The notes below the pieces were generated by a model. That model saw nothing but the letters and a program-made list of their open reading frames with translations, had not been told where the DNA came from and ran no database searches. The translations under genes were made by a program, and so were the position numbers. From Diphasiastrum complanatum (Eukaryota; Streptophyta; Lycopodiopsida; Lycopodiales; Lycopodiaceae): a stretch of 64,000 bases of DNA. The stretch covers positions 62,183,472 to 62,247,471 of the forward strand of contig CM055100.1 in NCBI GenBank assembly GCA_029204225.1. The letters are read 5' to 3'. Below, piece by piece: positions 50,962-62,014 of the stretch. How positions within the stretch are numbered: position 1 is the first letter of the stretch; the number at the start of each line of letters is the position of its first letter.

Positions 50962-51686
50962 TATTGTGCGTTGGACAGACGCTTTGGCAACATTGATTGT
51001 ATGATTTTATGGCTAGGCATGCATGTCAACCAGATTCAGACAGAACCTAGCACATCATCACCAAAAGGTTACACCCTCGACACACCAATAACATATGAGG
51101 TGAACATGATTAACGTGGCATGGTTAGCAGCAAAGCCGATACTAGAGCAAGTTACAGATGATTTAGTGCCCTAACAACATGCCCTTTCCTATGATGAAGA
51201 AGTTGAGTTGATAGATGAATAGGTCCTACAGCACATGGATTTTGATCGATACAGAATGAGAAAAATACCAGCTCAGCCTCCACAGAAAGTGCCAATAGCT
51301 AAAATTTCCAAGGTGGAACCACCCAAGGCACTTGCTAATAAGAAGAATCAACTGAAGCAGCGATACAACTAGATGATTCGATGGAGTGATCTACTAGAAG
51401 AAGCAATAGCTACCGTGGATATAGATATCGTAACCACGAAGTGAATATCAAACCAGTTCCCAAAAAAGAGTCATTATGTTGACAAAAGAGGCAAAAAGAA
51501 AGTATTGGACTCCTTGAAATCTATTCAACTAGAACCAGACATAGCGTCATCATCTTCTCAGATGACTGAAAACCCAAAGATTACGAGTCGGACTAAGATC
51601 AACATATTGAAGGAGAAATCCTGACGAACACCAGTTCACGAGATGTCAAAAACCTTCAATAATTACACCTTAGATGACGTAGTGAT
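50962..51686 (+). pseudogene. G4 protease-RT linker, decayed
   Basis: Charged, Lys/Glu/Gln-rich reading frames with stops join the protease block to RT. No motif beyond position identifies it. Confidence 0.5.
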
Positions 51687-52385
51687 ATGCCTGAGGCGCA
51701 AAGAGAACCTAATCAAAGTAAAAAACCAGCTGAACAAGTCTTTGAAGGACCTACGCAGACACAACCAATGAATCTAGCTGAGCCAGGTGAAGAAGAAAAG
51801 ATTGTTCATGTGGGAGAGCAACTGACTCCCTCTCAATTCACACGGCTACGTAACCTATTGGTGGAATACAAAGTTTGTTTCGCATCGACATACAAGGATC
51901 TGAAGGGTATACCACCAATCGTAGGCCAATACACCATACCCTTGGTGGAAGCAGGAGTCCCCAAGGTAAAGCAGATATTGTCAATGCAATCCTAGCTACA
52001 AGAAGTTGATCAAACAAGAGTTGAAGCTGCTCGACGCTGATTTCATTTATGAAATCGACAATACAGAATGGATTAGTCATAGTACCCAAGAAGAATGACA
52101 AAATCCAAATTTGTGTGAACCTGAAGGTGCTTAATGCGGTTACAAAGAAAGATCATTTTCCCTTACCTTTTGCGGAAAGTGTTTTGGATCGAGTAGCAAG
52201 AGTAGAAACCTATAGTTTCCTGGATGGCTTCAACGACTACAATCAAGTAAAAATAGCGCCGGAAGATCACCCCAAGCACCTTTCAACGAGTCATGCAAGC
52301 GACATTCAAAGAGTACCTGCATAAATTTCTAGAGATTTTCTTGGATGATTTGTGCGTGCACGGACTGAACTTTGAGCATCTATCC
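51687..52385 (+). pseudogene. G4 reverse transcriptase remnant
   Basis: RT N-terminal region (LLVEYKVCFASTYKDLKGI, then IPLVEAGVPKVKQ), RT core VNLKVLNAVTKKDHFPLPF and FLDGFNDYNQ with the first catalytic Asp, and FLEIFLDDLCVHG with the FLDD active site near 52340. A short deletion removes the segment before FQRVM, and frameshifts are present. It then jumps to pre-integrase sequence. Confidence 0.88.
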
Positions 52386-52685
52386 AATTTTGGATCGGAT
52401 GTTGTCTTGTCTTATATTGATACATTACCATAATGTTGTCTTGTTTTATATTGATACATTACTAGAATGGGCCGCAGACATCGTTGAATATCTAATGCAG
52501 GGCCAGATAGATAAATCACTACCCAAGGCGGAAGAACGGAAGTCGATAGTAGACCTTACTAGCTGATTGTCAGCCAACTCTATCGACAAGGATCAGATAG
52601 TATCCTTCAAAGATGTATTCTTCCACATGAAACCACCCAAATCATTTCGCTTTCACATGAAGGCTTGACCACTATTTCTTGCAAA
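52386..52685 (+). pseudogene. G4 pre-integrase fragment and internal duplication
   Basis: A 34-bp tandem duplication (GTTGTCTTGT.TTATATTGAT, units from 52401 and 52434) is followed by EWAADIVEYLMQGQ and later blocks that parallel 23950-24140 of G2. RNase H is missing. Sequence identity to the family ends about 52685. Confidence 0.7.
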
Positions 52686-55484
52686 GAATGTTGCATAATG
52701 TCATAGTATGTTATTAATGATATATCGGCAGAGTAGACCAGTATTTAATAAAATGTGTCTTCCTAATATTGAAGGTACAATCTTTAAAAAATAAGTTCTA
52801 AAAGTATAAAATGTAAATAGCTTCTTTGACAAAATAAACTGGCCAAATATTGCAAAACCATGTGTTGCAATTTTTGCTTACTAAAAATGGTAGATATACT
52901 AACATAACAAATTCCACAATAGTGTCTCAATTTTTGCTAAACACAATGGGAATTACACGCCAAGCGAAGGTGTCGGGTTTTTCGCATATTTCTTATATGT
53001 TGGAAACAAATACAAACAGTGTCTCATTTTTCGGAAAATGAACCTAAATTAACAAAAGAATCTAAATCGATAACAAAATAATCTAAATCAGTAGCACAAT
53101 AGTAGGAATTGATATCAGTGGTTTCCAATATGCATGCTAAAGGAAAAGCCACAACTACTAAAATGGTATTCAACTTTTTTCAGAAACCAGGGCTATGTTA
53201 GGATCAAAAATGATGTGAGGTAAGAAATCATCCCATTTTGTGGAGACGCATCAAAAATTCTAAGTCCCAGGCGAATGTTGCAGTCGTGCAGACTGTGGGA
53301 TGGGGGCACTGGTTATAGGATCTGGAAAATTGAATGAGATCCCTTTTGGCATCTACGTGTCCAAAAGACACGTACCCCATCACAATTTTAGTTGTAGCCA
53401 CACCACCTTACAAGTCAAGTTAGGAGGTGTTGTTACACACAACCCCTTCATCTTTCTCATAGAGCGGTTGGCAAATATTATGTTTGACGAGTTACCTAGC
53501 AATTTTGTCTCTATTAAAACTTATATTTTCATTAAGTTGTTAGTCTTCTCCCATTTCATTTTTGAGTATATATAAAAAAAAAAAAATTGGTCTCCTTAAA
53601 AAATAATATTCTAATGTAGTGAGTATTCATCATGGCAAAGAGCAACATCATCTACCACACTTCTTTTGCATCGTTAATTGGCATAATAACTCATCCTCCC
53701 AAAGTTTCATATCTCTAAATAATGAAAGGTATATCGTTGTCTAAGTAAAAAGCATATTGTCACGATATTTTTACTAATAGACTGCATGTATTAATTACCA
53801 ACCACTTGTAGAGAATACTCTACATTACGTAACCTAAAGAGTTTCATTAATGGGCATGAGGTGTTAAATTATATGTATTTTAGTGCTTTAGTTTTGCATG
53901 TAATGCCTTGTTACTAAAAATATTCTCAACATCCATGAGAAAGTACAATATTAGATGGTCAACACCATGGAAAAAATGAGTGTGCACTAAATTATGACTA
54001 CACTATGAAGGACTATGAGATGCATCCAATACTATAAATTGAAGGACCAAAATGTAAATTCTAGACTTTGTATACATATGGAAATTCACAACAAACAACA
54101 ACAAGACAATGATAATAAACATTTCCAAATTTATGATCTAAACAACTACTACATGCATACATGTTTTGGAAAAATGTCTTTAGATCATAATGCATATTTG
54201 AAAACATTGAATCACCTAAGAATTAAATGCAATCATCAAATTTTACACAAACCAACTCATTATGACCTTGTTATGCAATGCAAGCACAACTTTTAAACTT
54301 ATTCCACCATTGAGCATTATTGAATAATGCATAGGGTGGCATCTCTAGTCTAAATGAAGGAAAATTACTTGAGTATGCCTATCGTATTAGAATTTGCAGA
54401 GGCTTAGATTGTACTAGTATACTCTTAATCGTAGACGAACTTACCATAAATGCAATATTTATCTACTATTACAGGAAAGAACTCACACATCAACCATGAA
54501 AGATACATTAGGTGAATTTCATTATTTAGAAGAATGCATGCAACATTGTATGACTTTGAATTGTCATGACCGACAAGTACAACAGTTATAATTTTTTGTT
54601 TATATACAATTCAACGCTATCATTTCTAAACATCATATCGTGATGTCCAACTAGAACTTGGCTTAAAAGATTACCACTTTTGGTTTTGCTTTGATCAATG
54701 CACGAACCTTGTGCGTTAATATATTGTGTCTTAATAAGTTTTATATTTTAAAAGTTACATTTGTCACACAAAGAAAATATCTAATAAAGGTATGTATCAA
54801 GAACACATAGAACTTGTGCCGATTGCACCTATTGCGTCTTTGAATTGTTCAAGAACTTTAAAAGCAAGAGTGCCAATTTTTTAAGAAGTTAAAGACTAGA
54901 AGCATATTTAAATTCAATTTTTATTTTACTTTAGTCTTTAAAACTCAAAGACAAAGTGAATGTAGTTTCAACTTTCTTGGAAGCCTACTTTTCCAAAGAA
55001 TGTACATAACATTATGTTGTACAAGGACTTTGAGAAGTTCCAAATATGACCCACAACAAAGTTTTAACTATCACTTTTGACAAAAAGTGCAATTATATTA
55101 AATACTTGAGAGAAAAAGTATCGAGTCACCATTATAAGATATGATACTAACAATAATAATAGCTTGATAAGGTACCAAAAAGGTTTAAGTATACTATGAT
55201 ATGATGTTTATAGAATAAGAGATATCCAAAATGGAATATTACGTATGTTATTATGCTACTTGCTAGACAAGAATAACCAAGAGTATGAAGATGTGCTAAA
55301 AAATATAAAAGAAGACTCAATAGTCAATAATGTTATCAAAATGAATCTATTCACAAGATTGCCCAATAGGCCCACTAATACACGTTGGTCGATTACAGTC
55401 CCTATACAACTGAGCTTGAACTCCACAAAATGGAGCTCTTGCACATCCTAACCTTTCACAGCTCCATCAACAACAAAGTCTCTC
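52686..55484. other. AT-rich spacer, nothing recognised
   Basis: About 2.8 kb without a supported gene. A 7-bp hairpin ACGTGTC-CAAAA-GACACGT occurs at about 53355-53373. Confidence 0.45.
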
Positions 55485-55712
55485 CTTCCATTCTGGACCA
55501 AGCAGAAGATCAAACGTATCTCCTTCCATTCTGGACCGAGCAGAAGAGCAAACATACCTCCTTCCATTTTGGACCGAGCAGAAGAACAAACTTACCTCCT
55601 TCCATTCTGGACCGAGCAAAAGAGCAAACTTACCTACTTCCATTCTGGACCGAGCAGCAGATCAAACTTACCTCCTTCCATTTTGGATCGAGCAGAAGAG
55701 CAAACTTATCCC
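55485..55712. repeat. 38-bp minisatellite, six units
   Basis: Units with TTCTGGACCGAGCAGAAG start at 55491, 55529, 55567, 55605, 55643 and 55681, an exact 38-bp period with few substitutions. Because 38 is not a multiple of three, the overlapping 122-codon frame reads the unit in three frames in turn; the unit has no stop in any of them, so the frame is an artefact. Confidence 0.95.
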
Positions 55713-55860
55713 AGTCCTCCGAACCCTTAGCCACACATTGTACCTATCTTTGAAAAAGAGGCCCTACAAACAACAAACATTTTTGACTCACATCACTCCA
55801 AACTTGACCACACCCTGGCCAAGCCCGCCCACAACTCTCGATCCAGTCCAACAGACTCAA

Positions 55861-56130
55861 ATCTCGACCGATGGGTCTCCATGCAATCTCGACCGACGGG
55901 TCTCCAAGCCATCTCGACCAAACGGTTCCAAGCCATCTCGACTGACGGGGGTCTCCAATCCACTTTCGACCGAGCCCCTCCATCAACTTTCGACCAACAA
56001 CTTTTGACTGAACCCCTCCATCAACTTTCAACCGAGTCATCCAGAACTAACTTCGACCGAGCCTCCTTGTTGTCATCTCGACCGAAAAGCTCCAAAAAAA
56101 AATCTCGACCGGCTACATACTTCAAATCTC
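55861..56130. repeat. Degenerate ~25-bp array with TCTCGACCGA
   Basis: TCTCGACCGA or close variants occur at 55862, 55887, 55912, 55936 and 55964 and continue irregularly to about 56120. The first three intervals are 25, 25 and 24 bp. It lies 150 bp from the 38-bp minisatellite and shares its GACCGAGC core. Confidence 0.8.
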
Positions 56131-57086
56131 GACTGGACCCTATATACCAAAAAAAAAAAATTTGACTCTACATTCAAATTTTTTGATTGACCCTCCATTC
56201 AAATTTTCCTAGAACAGAACACCTTCCCAAGGGATCGAAATTGACCCTTTCTCTGCAATCCTGCAACCTCAAATCTATAAGTCTCCACTTTCTGATGAGA
56301 TTTTCACTAACTACATATCACAAAACAACTCTGAGAAATCGGAAATCTAGACATAGGTTCATTTATGAATATCCTATTTTGAAGGATACTAATGGGAATA
56401 ATATCTTTTTCATCCTTGCAATTCAAGCCATATCTTACATCTCCTATCATGATGGTAGATTTAGTGTCACCACTCATGCCTTGTTTTTGACAAGGGCTTA
56501 TCGAAGTTTTTCATTACTCTATACAAACCCAATTGAAAAATAAAACTGTCAAGGTGAATTACCAATGTTGATGAATGAAGTTTGTTTGCGACAAGTGCCA
56601 TACAGTTCTCAATTCTCTGTATAGTTCACATATTTCCATGTTTTTCTTCTTATATTGATTTTTGCATGAGAAATAGCTACTACACAAGCGTCATAATTGT
56701 CACGTATCTCAAGAACAAATTTTCTATTCATCAATCTATCTCCAGATCACCTTGTAGAGAGATTAGGATTTTTTGTGCATTTTCCAAATCTCTACACTCC
56801 TAGTCTCTTTCGAGCTGCATCTCATCATGATATTCATCTTTGAGTTAACTACAACAAGATCGAAACAAATTTAGTTAAAATTTGTTCAATCTTTAGTCCA
56901 GTTACATGTTTCAACTGTGTGTCACCAATTGCATGTACCAAACAACGATCCAACCTTGTGCATGCTGGATACCAGCAACAACATCCCCACCAACAGTTTT
57001 TTTTTTTTGGGGGGGAGAGAGTGGATTTATAGGCATCCACTGAAGCAGCCACATTGCCGACAACAACATGAGAAAACTCGACAGCC
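56131..57086. other. Spacer, nothing recognised
   Basis: No coding region supported. A T-run followed by a G-run (56998-57016) occurs shortly before copy C of the two-gene element. Confidence 0.4.
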
Positions 57087-58113
57087 AAATGTATGTATAA
57101 TGTCTCTCATGGGGCAACATCAAAGCATCCATGTCTTTATTGCATGAAAGATTGCTACAATATGAATTTGGGACGATCAAACACTGGCCCAACATGAGAA
57201 GCAAAAGATCCAAATATGAAAAGTGTTATGCCAATTCTATTAAAAAAGGTCCACATACGCACATTGCATTCTGAGGTCCGTATTACTGAAAAACTTATTT
57301 ACTTGCATATTCTCCTTGCATGGAATCATAAAGCGGAGTTTGTGGCTAAAGCAGCTATTAAGAGGTTGAAAGAAGTTCTTTCAAAGGCAGGACTACATAA
57401 AGGGAATGTCACCATTGAAAAAAGTAATAGACTCTCCGAAAAAAAAAAAAAGTTTCTAATAAGCCATCAATTGGAGGTGCTAAAGCAAGAAGATTCTTAT
57501 CTAATCACACATGTAAAGAATCTAGTGTCAGATACGAAATTGGAAAGTAATTGTTCAAGCAACATGAACACTGGAAGTAAATAATCGAGTGGAAAAGGGA
57601 CAAGTGTGGAACAACTTAGACAAACTCATAGATGTTATCAGAAAAGAAAACCTATCATCAGAAGATATGAGGACTTTGCAAAATCATTGCACCACATTTG
57701 TGAAATCTGTACATGATTGTTGGGAAAAAGACAACGTTACACATTACATGGTACTAATCTATTTCATTATATGGTACTTATTCATTCATGCTATATTTTT
57801 TTCTACTGATGTTACTTATTTCTACTCTTGTTTGCAGCACATATTTCTTCATCATGCAACTTATTTTGCAAAGGAATATGAGAGCTTAAGTATATGGTCA
57901 TCACAAGACATGGAAAAATTACATTGGCAAGCAAGAGGAGCGTTTCATAGAGCTACAAATCATGGAGGACACAATTCAAAAAATAAATATTTAGTTCAAC
58001 TTTTTCAGTGGTTTTATAGAAGAGCACAATTTATATATCAAGCTAAAAACTCGCCAAATGTTACGCTTTTTTGTAAGGCATTCAAATTCATAACAAAAGA
58101 AAGATCCTTGTAA
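57087..58113 (+). pseudogene. Two-gene mobile family, copy C: ORF1 3' half
   Basis: Begins at the base where copy B stops, relative to copy A (AAATGTATG). It shows LHSEVRITEKLIYLHILL, an acidic-basic linker, LSSEDMRTLQNHCTTFV, then an intron (about 57749-57838, GTACTA...TTTGCAG). After it come HHATYFAKEYESLSIWSSQ, EKLHWQARGAFHRATNHGGH and LFQWFYRRAQFIYQ, ending KERSL-stop. The last exon is open and better preserved than in copy A. A His-rich RGAFHRATNHGGH block is the most distinctive motif. Family not recognised. Confidence 0.65.
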
Positions 58114-58141
58114 TATATCAATAATCTATTATAGAAGTTGT

Positions 58142-58845
58142 TTAATTTTCATCATCATCCTCTTCAAGATTCAGACGGATGGTATTGTCATGAAAGAATA
58201 ATCTCCTTTTGCTCATATCAATGTAACCCGAATAAAGGGCCATTGCAGATGATCTTTTTGTAGTCTCATTGTGGGAGTATAACCCAATATTTTAATGGCC
58301 AAATCTCTTTTCACAAAAATTATTTTATATGTTCTTCTGGCGTTTGTATGGCCTCCTAAACAAACAGAATTTTGACTTGTTGGCCATAATGACGTTGGTA
58401 GCATATGAATTAAAAGATGAATGATATGAACAAATCTCATTATCTTGAAAGTTTTTCAAATAATGAGATAAAGACACATCCTTTCTCTCGGCTGATACAC
58501 CTCGGACGTCTCCATGTCTCATACCAAAGGCATCTATTTCAATAACATTTTGTAAAGGAGTCAAGAAAATAAATTTAGAATGATACATAACAATGCAAAC
58601 TCAAACTCTAACATAGTGTTTGAATTAAAAAAACTGAACAATATTAATACCAATATAATATCTACTTACCAGATTATAATCATCGTAATCAACGACGTTT
58701 GTTCTGCTAATGTCATGTCCTCCAATGGCCTCTACATTGCCCGAGGGGATATACATGGATGAAGGATATCCGGAAGCTTCATAAGACTAATAACCTTCTT
58801 ATTCCGAAAGCTCACATATAGAGATCCATCAGATAGGTAATAAGA
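58142..58845 (-). pseudogene. Two-gene mobile family, copy C: ORF2
   Basis: Convergent to ORF1, with stops 28 bp apart. From its 5' side: YLSDGSLYVSFRNKKVISL, GNVEAIGGHDISRTN, DYDDYNL followed by a GTAAGT donor at 58669, FGMRHGDVRGVSAERKDVSL, and a C-terminal part GYID..RRLFFHDNTIRLN with an acidic end. Frameshifts occur near 58250 and 58760, and the acceptor of the intron is unresolved. Compared with copy A, about nine residues including LDLYE are missing near the C-terminus. No known family is recognised. Confidence 0.5.
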
Positions 58846-58973
58846 AGTCTATCTACAGATGTGAGACGAACTACAATGGCAATTGAAGCTCTGCACACTG
58901 CATATGAGGATTTTCAAGTGACATGTTTTTCAGATAGTGTTGTTGCAGCTGTCCATGCCAAGAGGAGACCATC

Positions 58974-60050
58974 ATGCTGAAGGATTTCACCCTTGTGTTC
59001 ATGTTGTGGGACACGTATGACAAATTTGCTGAGTACTTCAGACCAGCTTCGTCCTCTCCTCCAAAACAAGATGTAGAGAGAAAAAAACAAAGCAATCTCA
59101 ACTATCCCGGCTTGTTTTTCGGGTACAGAATGGGAGTGTTTCAAATAAGAGGAGGTCTCTTGGCCCTCCTAATAAAGCTAGAGATTTTTCAAAGTCTTCT
59201 CCTCTGCATGACAGCTAGACAATCTCCTCCGAAGTCTCCTTCTTTTCTTAATAAATCTCAATTTCCTTCATCTTCTTCTAAATCTCAATCTCCATCTTCT
59301 TCTCCTAAAGATTTCTCTAATAAATCTCAATTTCCTTCTTCTCCTCCTAAATCTCAACATCCTTCTTCTCATCCTAAAAATTCCTCACCTAAAAAATCTC
59401 CTCCTCTAGCTAAATCTCAGTCTCCTCCTACTTTCACACATATTAGTCCCCCCCCTCCAGTTTCAGAAAAAGATTTAGATGATTTTGTAAATTTAAAGGT
59501 CGAAGCGATTTTAAATGACAATTCATTCAGTGGTTTATCCATATTACTTCCTTCACCCCCTGCACTTCCTTTTGTAAATACTCCTAAATATGTACAGTAT
59601 GACCAATTGCTGAACACATATCTTAAAGCTCTAGGTTCTCTATACAATTTGAAGATGCCGAAGACCAATGTTGGTCTCCCCCTATCTAAATTAGATACAG
59701 GTGAATTAGAAAGTAGGGATAAAATGCTAGGGGACAATGTAGGAGGGGGGGCAATTTAATACTGGATGAAGTTTTTTCAGACCCTTTATAGATGTCGCAT
59801 TGTTTTTGCTTCAATTCATGGCTGCTTTTGATTTCCCTGATTTCAAAAGTCTGCACGATGATATGCTCCAATACGTCAGACTGGGGACTCCAATCCTTGT
59901 GCTCCCATACATAACCAAGTAAATGTATTTTTATCAAATTTTATTAAGTTGACTTTTTCATATGAATTTTGATTTCACAGGCATTCTCATAAACTTATTG
60001 TTTTCTGATTGCAGTGGACATTGGAGCTTATATGTGCTATCGTTATATGT
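58974..60050 (+). CDS. Ser/Pro-rich ORF followed by an Ulp1-like protease fragment
   Basis: An open frame of 261 codons (58974-59759) has a low-complexity middle of KSQ-PSS repeats (about residues 85-155) and an ordered C-terminal part. It is followed, probably after splicing (CAG near 59790), by YDMLQYVRLGTPILVLPYIT at 59860-59921, and, across an intron of about 95 bp starting GTAAAT and ending GATTGCAG, by GHWSLYVLSLYV. A hydrophobic strand, then His-Trp, then another strand is the pattern around the catalytic His of Ulp1/C48 cysteine proteases. A stop soon follows, so Asp and Cys are missing. Ulp1-like domains are often carried by plant DNA transposons. Linkage between the two parts is inferred. 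Confidence 0.4.
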
Positions 60051-61375
60051 CTAGGGTCACGGTTCCGTAAAACTTCTGATCACTAATTCGTGTTAGGATC
60101 TTGCTAATATTTCTTTCCCCATTGAATTCGGTTTACAATTAGTAAAAATCTTACATGGGCTAGAAACCGATTTACTGTCTATGATGTGCTCGTGGGGTGC
60201 AAGTTATACGCACCACTTTGTTTGCTAAGCGGCGGTATTTTCGCCGACCATCAGGTCTAGGTATTTTGCTAGACAATACCGACGGCGGGTGTGACTAGTG
60301 TGACACTTAACCAAGGCGGTGTATTTCAACCGTGGATGGTGGACGGCCCGCTCTGGTGTTTCACACAGGTCGAGTCCAGCTGACGCGCTTCATAATTGAC
60401 AAAACGAAAAAAACACTTCAGAACTTGATGATTCCCACAAATTATCAATAATGTCGTATGTCAACTAGTTTATAGACCGACCTACCACCAAATGTAGTGA
60501 CTATGAAGAAAACGTTTTCTTATGCTACCAAACTCCAATACACAACTGTTTACGTGCTCTAACCGTGGGAAAAACCCTGGTTTTCATGATATTAATGCAT
60601 ACTATCGAAAAACACTTGCCTCCTCTACCAGAGTATGTAATGAGACTTTTGGATACTGACAGAAAAAATGATAAATATAAGAAATGCTTGGGTTCCTAGT
60701 ATTCTAGTCATGACATACAATAAGTTCACTCATCTAAAACTTTAATACAATATAAAGTCACTTTTCTAAACCTGACCCAAAAAGACGGTCCGGTGCTCAT
60801 AATACAAGTACATATGGAAGACGCAGCTGTCATTGCCTAATTTGGAATGACGAAGGCTACGACAAACTAATACCTAGTACACAGGTATGATACTTCACTA
60901 TCTACTCTTTCAAAAAGAAACCACAATTGATTAGGTCTCGATAGGGACATGGCAAATGCGGAATTATTGAAATGATTAAGTCCCCACATAGTATTAGCAT
61001 GCTACAACTACGCAATGATTTCTAAGTATCCTACCACTCCTTCAATAAATGAAGGCAAGTACGGACTTCAAGCACACATATTCCCACGGAAAGCAAGCAA
61101 GTACAAAAAATAGAGACTACAAAAACCAACCGAGATGAAGTAAAACCATAGCTCAGTTTGAATATAGGTGACCGAAAATTGTTGAAGTACTAGTCATGAA
61201 TGCTACTTTTGGTCTGAGGTAGCTTTGCCTTTGTTCTTCAGAGAGTTGTTTGCACTTGTCGTTTTTTGCCGATACTTGAACAAGTAGCGAGATCATAGAA
61301 CAAAAACTTTACCACAAGTCATTGGAAAGATCCATGGGGCACCGAAAAAATCAATAGACAGGCAGGCTTTGTAGG
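60051..61375. other. Spacer, nothing recognised
   Basis: No long open frame and no recognisable element on either strand. Confidence 0.45.
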
Positions 61376-61960
61376 TCACAGACAGACAAGTAGAGAAGGT
61401 GGCCTCCAGCGATCACCCAGAGAGCAGAGGTAGCGGCCAGATCGTAGGGAAAGCAGAGCAGCGGACAATAGGTGAGGCAGTGAGGACAGATGGGCAGATC
61501 GCAGGGCCTGCAATGCATAACATAGGGCAAGTAGGGCAGCGATGAGCTGTAGGCAACCAGCAGGTAGGTCGCAGACCTCAGGTAGGCAGTCCGCAGACAG
61601 GGCAGACAGGCCGCAGGCAGGTGGTACAGGGCCAGCAGATGACAATAGGTCGCAGGATCAGCAGGTACGTGCCTCTGAACAACGATGGGAGCTGCCGACA
61701 GGGAATAGACAGATCTGTGGAGTCGATGGATGACTGGTACAGCTTGTTAAAGAGAGGGGCGCAGACAACAGGTTTCGGCATCGGCAGGGCCTCAACAGGT
61801 CATAGGCAAGACTGAGACCTAAACAGACCAAAAATAGGATGGTACAACCCTCAATAGGCCGCAAATGGGCTGAAACAGCCCACAGACATGTTGTGGGGCC
61901 ATGTGACAGATGTGTAAATGGGTCACTAGGCCGTGACAAGTTGCTAGATCGCTGGTAGGT
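61376..61960. repeat. GC-rich degenerate repeat island
   Basis: Built from loose repeats of GCAGACAGG, CGCAGGCAGG and AGGTCGCAGA, with much higher GC than the surroundings. No unit repeats exactly. Overlapping frames on both strands reflect the lack of AT-rich stops and are not treated as genes. The second gypsy lineage begins directly after it. Confidence 0.6.
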
Positions 61961-62014
61961 CTGATTGTTGATGGAATATGGTGTCCCAACTTTAGACCTT
62001 CTTACGCTCGAGCA

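Noticed and set aside
55385-55753. 122-codon frame with repeated FWTEQ and FHFGPSRR peptides
   Set aside because: Produced by a 38-bp minisatellite read in three frames in turn; no evidence for a gene.
59200-59440. Ser/Pro/Lys-rich repeats as a cell-wall extensin gene
   Set aside because: No SPPPP motifs or signal peptide; context is a transposon-like ORF.
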